The notes beneath the pieces are model-generated. The model had not been told where the DNA came from. It saw only the letters and a list, made by a program, of their open reading frames with translations, and searched no databases. From Rhodanobacter soli (GTDB lineage Bacteria; Pseudomonadota; Gammaproteobacteria; Xanthomonadales; Rhodanobacteraceae), in contig NZ_JBEPSD010000001.1 in assembly GCF_040548735.1 (NCBI RefSeq), positions 62,001-126,000 on the forward strand: a stretch of 64,000 nt of DNA, given 5' to 3'. Shown here one piece after another: positions 54,397-64,000 of this stretch. How positions within the stretch are numbered: the first letter of the stretch is position 1; every line of letters begins with the position of its first letter. The position numbers and the translations under genes are program-made.

Positions 54397-55385
54397 CCTC
54401 CATGCAACCTCAATCGACCGAGCAGGGTTCCAGCGAGCCCGGGCTGTTCGGTATCAATTTGCCCAACATGGACGTGTCGTCGACAACCCCTCACACGGTA
54501 AGTTTCGGCAGTCGCCTGCATGCGGCGCGTGAAGCCCAAGGCCTGGATCTGGAAGCCTGCGCACATACGCTGAAGTTGCCTGCCCGGGTGCTGCGCCAGC
54601 TCGAACGCGACCAGTACGATGGCATCGACTCCAAGATCTACCTGGGCAGCTACATCAACAAGTATGGCCGCCACCTGGGCATCAACGAGGCATCGATCCA
54701 GGTCGAACTCGATCGCATCAAGCAGATCGAAGCGCCGCTGGTAGCCACCGGCGGCATCTCGCATTCGCGTTTCCTGCTGGACCGGTACGCCACGGCCGCC
54801 ACCTACGTCGTGCTGACCGCAGTGATCGTGGTGCCGATGATCTGGCTGGGCGTGCGCGGCACGCTGGATCGCGACCTCAGCCATCTCGCCCCGCTGGATG
54901 CCGCCCCGGTGGCCCAGCTGGAAACGCCTGCCACCAACACGGCAGCTGCCGACGGGAAGGCTGGTGATTCGATCCCGAAGGCGCCCGCTGCGGCCATGCC
55001 GCAGCCGGAACAGGACCAGCCGCTGCTGGCCTCGATGGCGCCATTCCCGAACCTGGAAAGCGCCAGCCTGGCGCCGGCCAAGCCGGTCGCACCGGTCGTG
55101 TCCACCGGCACCAGCGGCCACAGCCTGAGCCTCAGCCTCTCGGCGGCCAGTTGGGTCGAAGTGACCCAGGCCGACGGTACGCGGCTGGAATACGGCCTGC
55201 TCGCGGCCGGCAGCAGCAAGACCTATCACAGCGACCAGCCACTGGATGTGCGCATCGGCAATGCCAGCGGCGCGCAGGTCAGCATCGACGGCAAGTCGAT
55301 CGGCCTGGACGATTTTCGGCGCGCCAACGTGGCGCGTTTCCGCATGCAGACGCAGGACGGCACGGCCTCCGCCACCAGCTTCTGA
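54393..55385 (+). CDS. rodZ: Cytoskeleton protein RodZ-like (HTH and DUF4115)
   Basis: Bitopic protein linking MreB to the cell envelope. The 330 residues comprise a cytosolic helix-turn-helix (FGSRLHAAREAQGLDLEACA through YLGSYINKYGRHLG, about 36-105), one membrane helix (about 133-150), a proline/alanine-rich periplasmic linker and a C-terminal DUF4115 domain (ASWVEVTQADGTRLEYGLL). Its position after pilW is conserved. Confidence 0.9.
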   Translation: MTSMQPQSTEQGSSEPGLFGINLPNMDVSSTTPHTVSFGSRLHAAREAQGLDLEACAHTLKLPARVLRQLERDQYDGIDSKIYLGSYINKYGRHLGINEASIQVELDRIKQIEAPLVATGGISHSRFLLDRYATAATYVVLTAVIVVPMIWLGVRGTLDRDLSHLAPLDAAPVAQLETPATNTAAADGKAGDSIPKAPAAAMPQPEQDQPLLASMAPFPNLESASLAPAKPVAPVVSTGTSGHSLSLSLSAASWVEVTQADGTRLEYGLLAAGSSKTYHSDQPLDVRIGNASGAQVSIDGKSIGLDDFRRANVARFRMQTQDGTASATSF

Positions 55386-55539
55386 TCGCCATTCGGCGCC
55401 GCTGCGAGCGGCCCATTTCGGTTATGCTTGCCCACTCGGTCCGCTCGGCAACGAGCGGATATGACCGGCTTTTCCCTTTGTTTACCGCACCGGCCTGTGC
55501 ACGCGTCTGCGGGCGCGCGGCCTTTTGAATGGTGATTGC

Positions 55540-56190
55540 ATGGCATTTGAAGAATACGACAAGTACGAACAGAGCGAGCTGGTTCAGAAGTGGCTGCGCG
55601 ACAACGGCGTGTCGATCATCGCCGGCATCGTGATTGGCCTGGTCGGCATTTTCGGTTGGCAGCAGTGGCGCAACCACCAGGCCCGGAACGAAGGCCAGGC
55701 CTCCCAGCTCTACCAGCAGATGCAGATCGCGCAGGCGTCCGGCAAGCCGGATACCGCTTCGCAGCTGACCGACCAGCTGATGAAGGATTACGCGAAGTCG
55801 CCGTTCACCGTATTTGCCGTCAGCGAGCGCGCCAAGCAGCAGGTGCAGGCCAAGCAGTTGGACAAGGCCGAGGCATCGCTGAAATGGGCCGAGAGCCACG
55901 CCACCGCCCCGGCGTTGAAGTCGCTGACGCTGCTGCGCATCGCGCAGGTGGAACTGGCCCGCGACAACGGCAAGGAAGCGCTGGCCACGCTCGATCGCAT
56001 CCCGGCCGACAGCTATAAGGGGCTGGCGCAGGAACTCCGCGGTGATGTGCTGGTCAAGCTTGGACGTTCCGACGAAGCACGCAAGGCCTATCAAGCGGCC
56101 TTGTCGGCGTTGGGCGAGGAAGCGCCGCAACGCGGTGCCTTGCAGATGAAACTCGATGATTTGGCCGTGGCCGGGAAGCAGGGTGCATGA
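55540..56190 (+). CDS. yfgM: YfgM family TPR membrane protein
   Basis: Ancillary SecYEG/periplasmic chaperone-network protein. The 216 residues have an N-terminal cytosolic segment (FEEYDKYEQSELVQKWLRDNG), one membrane helix (IIAGIVIGLVGIFGW, about 27-43) and periplasmic TPR repeats (ALATLDRIPADSYKGLAQEL, LGRSDEARKAYQAAL). Its stop overlaps the bamB start, the usual yfgM-bamB pair. Confidence 0.93.
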   Translation: MAFEEYDKYEQSELVQKWLRDNGVSIIAGIVIGLVGIFGWQQWRNHQARNEGQASQLYQQMQIAQASGKPDTASQLTDQLMKDYAKSPFTVFAVSERAKQQVQAKQLDKAEASLKWAESHATAPALKSLTLLRIAQVELARDNGKEALATLDRIPADSYKGLAQELRGDVLVKLGRSDEARKAYQAALSALGEEAPQRGALQMKLDDLAVAGKQGA

Positions 56191-57383
56191 AAAGATTTTT
56201 GCTGATCACGCTGGCTTCATTGGTGGCCCTTGCCGGTTGCCATTCGTTCAAGAAGGAAAACGTCCAGCCGCCGACTCCGCTGGCCAAGGATTTCAAGCCC
56301 ACCGTACAGGTCACCCGCCTGTGGCGCACCAGCGTAGGCGATGGTGCGGGCACCAGCGGCGCGCGTTTGCGCCCGACCGTGGTCGACGGCGTGCTCTACG
56401 CCGCCAGCACGGACGGCAAACTGGTCGCCATTGATGCCGCCGGCGGCAAGAGCCTGTGGTCGAAGAGTTCGCGCACCCATGGCTGGTTCGGCTGGGGCGA
56501 CAAGAAACGCAAGGACGCCCAGTACGCCGGCGGGCCCGCGGTCAGCGGCGACCTGCTCGCCGTCGGCACGCTGGACGGCCACGTCTACGCGGTGAACGCA
56601 AAAGACGGCACTCCGCGCTGGGATGTCGAGGTGAGCAGCGAAGTGCTGGCGTCGCCGGTAATCGTCGGCGACCTGGTCGTCGTGCGTACCGGCGATGGCC
56701 GCGTCTACGCGCTGGACGCGGCGAGCGGACAGCGTCGCTGGGTCTATGACCAGGGTACCGTGCCGCTGCTCAGCCTGCGCGGCAATGGCTCGCTGCTGGC
56801 GGCCAACGGCGTGCTGTTCTTCGGCAGCGACGACGGCAAGCTCGTCGCCCTGCGCCAGGACAACGGTGCGAAGCTGTGGGAACAGAAACTGGCCAGCGGC
56901 GAAGGCCGCACCGAGATCGATCGCCTGAATGACGCCGACGGCGCCATCCTGCTGGACGGCAGCACGCTCTACGGCGCCGCCTATCACGGCAACCTGGCGG
57001 CAGTCGACGGCCCCAGTGGCCGCCCGCTGTGGACGCATCCGTTCTCCAGCTTCGAATCGCTGGCGGTCAGCGACCATGCGGTGTTCGGCGTCAACGACGA
57101 ATCGGTGGTGTGGGCATTCGACAAGAATGGCGGCGCCGACATGTGGAAGAACGACGCGCTGAAGTACCGCTGGCTCAGCGGTCCGGCGGTGCAGGGCAAC
57201 TACGTCGTGGTCGGTGATCTGGAAGGCTACGTGCACTGGCTGCAGACCGGTGACGGCGCACTGGCCGCACGCGAGCGGCTGTCGAAGAAGGCGATCCGCG
57301 CCCAGCCGCTGGTGGTGGGCGACACCGTTTACGTCGAGGACGTCGAGGGCCGTATCGGCGCCTACCGTCTGTCCTCGCACTGA
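56187..57383 (+). CDS. bamB: Outer-membrane protein assembly factor BamB
   Basis: Lipoprotein of the BAM complex. The lipobox LVALAGC is at residue 18. The mature protein is an eight-bladed beta-propeller with repeated PQQ-like motifs (VDGVLYAASTDGKLVAIDAA, AVGTLDGHVYAVNAKDGT). Length 398 aa. It starts inside the stop of yfgM and is followed 22 nt later by der, the standard order. Confidence 0.96.
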   Translation: MKRFLLITLASLVALAGCHSFKKENVQPPTPLAKDFKPTVQVTRLWRTSVGDGAGTSGARLRPTVVDGVLYAASTDGKLVAIDAAGGKSLWSKSSRTHGWFGWGDKKRKDAQYAGGPAVSGDLLAVGTLDGHVYAVNAKDGTPRWDVEVSSEVLASPVIVGDLVVVRTGDGRVYALDAASGQRRWVYDQGTVPLLSLRGNGSLLAANGVLFFGSDDGKLVALRQDNGAKLWEQKLASGEGRTEIDRLNDADGAILLDGSTLYGAAYHGNLAAVDGPSGRPLWTHPFSSFESLAVSDHAVFGVNDESVVWAFDKNGGADMWKNDALKYRWLSGPAVQGNYVVVGDLEGYVHWLQTGDGALAARERLSKKAIRAQPLVVGDTVYVEDVEGRIGAYRLSSH

Positions 57384-57405
57384 TCGCTGGAACGAAGTAC
57401 TCATC

Positions 57406-58809
57406 ATGTTGCCCGTCGTCGCACTGGTTGGTCGTCCGAATGTCGGTAAATCGACCCTTTTCAATGTGCTGACGCGCAGCCGCGACGCCTTGGTGGCCGA
57501 CATGCCGGGCGTCACCCGCGATCGCCACTACGGCGTCTGCCGCAGCGGCGAGCGGCCCTTCGTGGTGGTCGATACCGGCGGCCTGTCCGGGGTCGAGGAG
57601 GCCATGGACGTGCTGACCGCGAAGCAGGTGCGCCTGGCGATCGGGGAAGCGAACGTGCTGGTGTTCGTGGTCGATGCCCGCGATGGCCTGCTGCCGCAGG
57701 ATTACGTGATCCTGGGCGAGCTGCGCCGCAGCGGCAAACCGATCGTCGTCGTGGTCAACAAGACCGACGGTCTCGACGAGCAGGCCGTGCTGGCCGAGTT
57801 CTCCGCATTCGGCATCGGCACCACCTTGCCGTTGTCCGCGGCGCACAACCGCGGCACCGACGACCTGATCCGGGTCCTGCTGCCGCTGCTGCCAGCCGAC
57901 GAGGAAAGCACCACCGAGGCGGAAGGCGAGGACGGCAGCATCCGCGTCGCCATCGTCGGCCGTCCGAACGCCGGCAAGTCGACCCTGATCAACCGCCTGC
58001 TGGGCGAGGAGCGGCTGATCGTTTCCGACGTGGCCGGCACCACCCGCGACCCGATCCGGGTACCGCTGGAGCGCGACGGCAAACGCTACACGCTGATCGA
58101 CACCGCCGGTATCCGGCGCAAGGCGCGGGTCGAGGAAGCCGTCGAGAAATTCAGCGTCATCAAGACGCTGCAGTCGATCGCCGCGGCCCAGGTCGTGGTG
58201 GTGATGATCGACGCCCGCGAAAACCTGGCTGACCAGGATCTCACCCTGATCGGTTACGCGATGGACGAGGGCAGGGCGCTGGTGATCGCGATCAACAAGT
58301 GGGACGACATGGACCCGTACCAGCGCGACGAATGCCGCCGCGCGCTGGATCGCCGGCTGGTGTTCGTCGACTGGGCCAAGCAGGTGCAGATCTCCGCGCT
58401 GCACGGTTCCGGCCTGCGCGAGCTGATGCGCGCGGTGGTGCGTGCACACGCGTCGGCGACCAAGGTGCTGGTGTCTTCCGACCTCACCAAGACGCTGGAA
58501 AAGGCGTACGAGAGCTACCAGCCGCCGTTGGTGAACGGTCACGCGCCGAAACTGCGCTTTGCGCATCCGGGCGGCACCAACCCGCCGACCATCGTGATCC
58601 ACGGCACCCGCACCAAGCACATCGCGCCGGCCTACCAGCGTTACCTCGAAAATTTCTTCCGCAAGCGCTACAAGCTGGAAGGCACGCCGGTCCGGATTGC
58701 CTTCCGCGAGGGCGAGAACCCATACGCCGGGCGCAAAAAGGTGCTGACCAAGGAACAGCAGCACAAGGCCAGGCGCCGGGTCAGCGACCTGATCAAGCGC
58801 ACGCGCTGA
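57406..58809 (+). CDS. der: Ribosome-associated double GTPase Der (EngA)
   Basis: GTPase for 50S subunit maturation with two consecutive G domains and a KH-like C-terminus. P-loops are GRPNVGKST (residue 9) and GRPNAGKST (near 185). The G3 motifs are DTGG in the first domain and DTAG in the second, and G4 is NKTD and NKWD. Length 467 aa. The ATG at 57406 matches the family start MLPVVALVG. Confidence 0.97.
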   Translation: MLPVVALVGRPNVGKSTLFNVLTRSRDALVADMPGVTRDRHYGVCRSGERPFVVVDTGGLSGVEEAMDVLTAKQVRLAIGEANVLVFVVDARDGLLPQDYVILGELRRSGKPIVVVVNKTDGLDEQAVLAEFSAFGIGTTLPLSAAHNRGTDDLIRVLLPLLPADEESTTEAEGEDGSIRVAIVGRPNAGKSTLINRLLGEERLIVSDVAGTTRDPIRVPLERDGKRYTLIDTAGIRRKARVEEAVEKFSVIKTLQSIAAAQVVVVMIDARENLADQDLTLIGYAMDEGRALVIAINKWDDMDPYQRDECRRALDRRLVFVDWAKQVQISALHGSGLRELMRAVVRAHASATKVLVSSDLTKTLEKAYESYQPPLVNGHAPKLRFAHPGGTNPPTIVIHGTRTKHIAPAYQRYLENFFRKRYKLEGTPVRIAFREGENPYAGRKKVLTKEQQHKARRRVSDLIKRTR

Positions 58810-58854
58810 GTCGCCGGATTCCTGCCGGGCCACGCTGCGCGGATCCACGGTCGG

Positions 58855-59424
58855 TCAGCCCAGGTCCTGCGGAATCAGGGCATACACCGCCGCATCGCAT
58901 GCCTGCTCGCGTACCCACAGGCGCTGACGGGCGACCGCCTCGAAGCGTGCCCCCAGCTTCTCGGCCGTGCGTCGGCTCGGCCGGTTGTCGGGCAGCGCGA
59001 CGATCTCGATACGGATCAGCCCCAGCCGCCCAAAACCAAAACGCGCGACCATGGCAGCCGCGGCCGACGCGGTACCTTGCCCGTGACGTGACTGGCGCAC
59101 CCAGTAACCCAGGTTGGCGCTTCGATGAACCCGATTGCGCTGGCCCAGACCGACGCCGCCGAGCAGGTCGCCCGAGGCCGCATCGAAAACCGCAAAGGCA
59201 AAGTGCTCGCCCGAGCGCCAGCCAGCCTGGCAATGCGTCACCCAGGCCATAGCAGCATGCCGGTCGTAATCGGCGTGGCACCACGGCAGCCAGCGGCCAA
59301 CGCTTTGCGTAGACTCGAGTGCGGCTTCTGACAGCGCCGCCGCGTCGCGGTCCTGCCATGGACGCAAGTTCAATCGACCGTCGGTCAGTTCCAGCGCGGC
59401 TGGAATCGTCTCGTCTGCACCCAT
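58855..59424 (-). CDS. GNAT family N-acetyltransferase (RimJ/RimL-like)
   Basis: A 189-residue acetyltransferase of the ribosomal-protein type. The start LTDGRLNLRPWQDRDAAALS, the GGVGLGQRNRVHRSANLGYW strand and the acetyl-CoA loop RQSRHGQGTASAAAA followed by NRPSRRTAEKLGARFE are characteristic. Substrate is unknown. It lies on the opposite strand between der and folD. Confidence 0.88.
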   Translation of the reverse strand: MGADETIPAALELTDGRLNLRPWQDRDAAALSEAALESTQSVGRWLPWCHADYDRHAAMAWVTHCQAGWRSGEHFAFAVFDAASGDLLGGVGLGQRNRVHRSANLGYWVRQSRHGQGTASAAAAMVARFGFGRLGLIRIEIVALPDNRPSRRTAEKLGARFEAVARQRLWVREQACDAAVYALIPQDLG

Positions 59425-59491
59425 GCGGCGTTCCGTTTGTGCGCATCAGGCCAAGCCCGGATAATGACCGACTTTACACCCGGGCATTCCC

Positions 59492-60361
59492 ATGAGCGCA
59501 CGCATCCTCGACGGCAAACGCATCGCACAGGAACTGCTGGAGCGTGTCGGCCTGCGCGTCGCCGCGAGGGTGGCGCAAGGCCTGCCAGCGCCGGGACTGG
59601 CGGTGGTGCTGGTAGGCAGCGATGCGGCCTCGACGGTCTACGTGCGCAACAAGCGCAAGGCCTGTCAGCAGGTGGGTTTCCGTTCGTTCGGTTATGACCT
59701 GCCGCCCGACACCACCCAGGAACAACTGTTCGCCCTGATCGACCGCCTCAACGCCGACCCGGACGTGCACGGCATTCTGGTGCAATCGCCACTGCCGGCA
59801 CATATCGACGAGGACGCGCTGGTCGACCGCATCGACCCGAACAAGGACGTCGACGGCTTCCAGGCGATCAACGTGGGGCGCCTGGCCTTGCGCCGTTTCG
59901 GCCTGCGCCCGTGCACGCCCAAGGGCGTGATGACCCTGCTCGGGCACACCGATCGCCCGGTGCGCGGGCAGCACGCGGTGGTCATCGGCGTGTCCAACCA
60001 CGTGGGCCGGCCGCTGGTGCTGGAGCTGATGATCGCCGGCTGCACCACTACCAGTTGCCATCGTTTCACCCGCGACCTGGAAGCCTTCGTGCGCCAGGCC
60101 GATATCGTGATCGTCGCCGTGGGCAAGGCCGGGCTGGTGAAAGGCGAATGGATCAAGCCCGGCGCCGTGGTGATCGACGTGGGCATCAACCGGCTCGACG
60201 ACGGCCGTCTGGTCGGCGACGTGGAATTCGCCCCGGCCGCCGAACGCGCCAGCTGGATCACCCCGGTGCCCGGCGGCGTCGGCCCGATGACGGTGGCCAC
60301 GCTGATGGAGAACACGCTGGAAGCGGCCGAGGCGCACACCGCGCCGCAGCGGGTAGCCTGA
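59492..60361 (+). CDS. folD: Methylenetetrahydrofolate dehydrogenase / cyclohydrolase
   Basis: Interconverts one-carbon units on tetrahydrofolate. The 289-residue protein has the [13 protein letters not shown] segment with the catalytic lysine (near 55), [17 protein letters not shown], the Rossmann loop [15 protein letters not shown] and the C-terminal [12 protein letters not shown]. All expected residues appear present. Confidence 0.96.
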   Translation: MSARILDGKRIAQELLERVGLRVAARVAQGLPAPGLAVVLVGSDAASTVYVRNKRKACQQVGFRSFGYDLPPDTTQEQLFALIDRLNADPDVHGILVQSPLPAHIDEDALVDRIDPNKDVDGFQAINVGRLALRRFGLRPCTPKGVMTLLGHTDRPVRGQHAVVIGVSNHVGRPLVLELMIAGCTTTSCHRFTRDLEAFVRQADIVIVAVGKAGLVKGEWIKPGAVVIDVGINRLDDGRLVGDVEFAPAAERASWITPVPGGVGPMTVATLMENTLEAAEAHTAPQRVA

Positions 60362-60421
60362 GCCATCGCGGAGTGCCGCGGTGTTCAGCCGCACGGCTGG
60401 CGAGCATCCCGGCGGGGCGCG

Positions 60422-61911
<1,490 letters not shown>

Positions 61912-61914
61912 CAA

Positions 61915-62036
61915 GCCGGGAATGGGAAATTGGGAATGGGGAATCGTTGAAAACGACTTCCCCGCTTCCTGATTTTCCCGTACGCGCCGAGTGCCGAGCG
62001 AACCGGCTTTTCCATTTCCGACTCCCCATTCCCGGC
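61915..62036. repeat. Inverted-repeat intergenic element between guaB and guaA
   Basis: GCCGGGAAT (61915-61923) and ATTCCCGGC (62028-62036) bound a 122-bp element. A second inner pair is GGGAATGGGGAATCG (61932-61946) and CGACTCCCCATTCCC (62019-62033, one mismatch). The GGGAATGGGGAATCG type of sequence is a common dispersed intergenic repeat in Xanthomonadales genomes. It carries no coding frame and ends 6 nt before the guaA start codon. Confidence 0.7.
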
Positions 62037-62042
62037 CATGCA

Positions 62043-64000
<1,958 letters not shown>

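Overview
The window is a 64 kb piece of a high-GC gammaproteobacterial chromosome. Gene content and order (cmk-rpsA-ihfB-lapA-lapB, rlmN-pilW-rodZ-yfgM-bamB-der, guaB-guaA-tadA) and the style of the intergenic hairpins point to the Xanthomonadales, most likely Rhodanobacteraceae (Rhodanobacter/Dyella type). The family assignment is inference; no rRNA or tRNA gene was seen.

Layout. 1-2.7 kb: start of a LysR regulator, fadH and an acyl-CoA-binding protein. 2.9-11.1 kb: cmk, rpsA, ihfB, lapA, lapB, then an overlapping WecA-like / CapD-like / galU chain for surface polysaccharide. 11.2-15.8 kb: FAD amine oxidase-like protein, CsaA-like protein, a subclass B3 metallo-beta-lactamase, a second MBL-fold hydrolase and two small membrane proteins. 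15.7-18.8 kb: alkylation-repair operon ada - 2OG oxygenase - alkB - alkA. 19.1-25.7 kb: exported mannosidases GH2, GH125 and GH92, then pirin. 26.4-38 kb: accessory region with a small secreted CarboxypepD_reg-like protein, a zinc-ribbon SDR, an unknown 350-residue protein, a phospholipase D-like lipoprotein, an autotransporter, an outer-membrane protein and rsgA. 38-45.7 kb: repeat array, lipoprotein, broken SIR2-HerA defence module, cupin, broken redoxin, ClpP-like protein and a paralogue of the 26.9 kb protein. 46-51.8 kb: M20 hydrolase and a TetR-fadN-fadA fatty-acid operon. 52-64 kb: housekeeping genes from ndk to tadA.

Main discovery. Two genes are each cut in half by one inversion. The SIR2-like gene starts on the + strand at 39298 and its C-terminal third lies on the - strand at 42925-43251, just before herA. 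The redoxin gene starts on the - strand at 40247 and continues on the + strand from 43259. Flipping the segment between a 7-bp inverted repeat (GACCTTG 40155-40161, CAAGGTC 43252-43258) restores both frames exactly: SIR2 of 396 aa directly overlapping herA, and redoxin of 167 aa. This is either a recent or reversible inversion that switches a SIR2-HerA antiphage module off, or a chimeric assembly.

Other connections. A perfect palindrome, TCAAACGATCGTTTGA, and a second CAAAC-N4-GTTTG site overlap the predicted promoter of the TetR-fadN-fadA operon. A near copy lies 17 nt before fadH, 49 kb away, so one PsrA-like repressor probably controls both beta-oxidation loci. Two paralogous small secreted proteins (26893 and 45279) share both a leader hairpin and a terminator. 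A 63-bp relic of the unknown 29.3 kb gene survives at 35428-35490.
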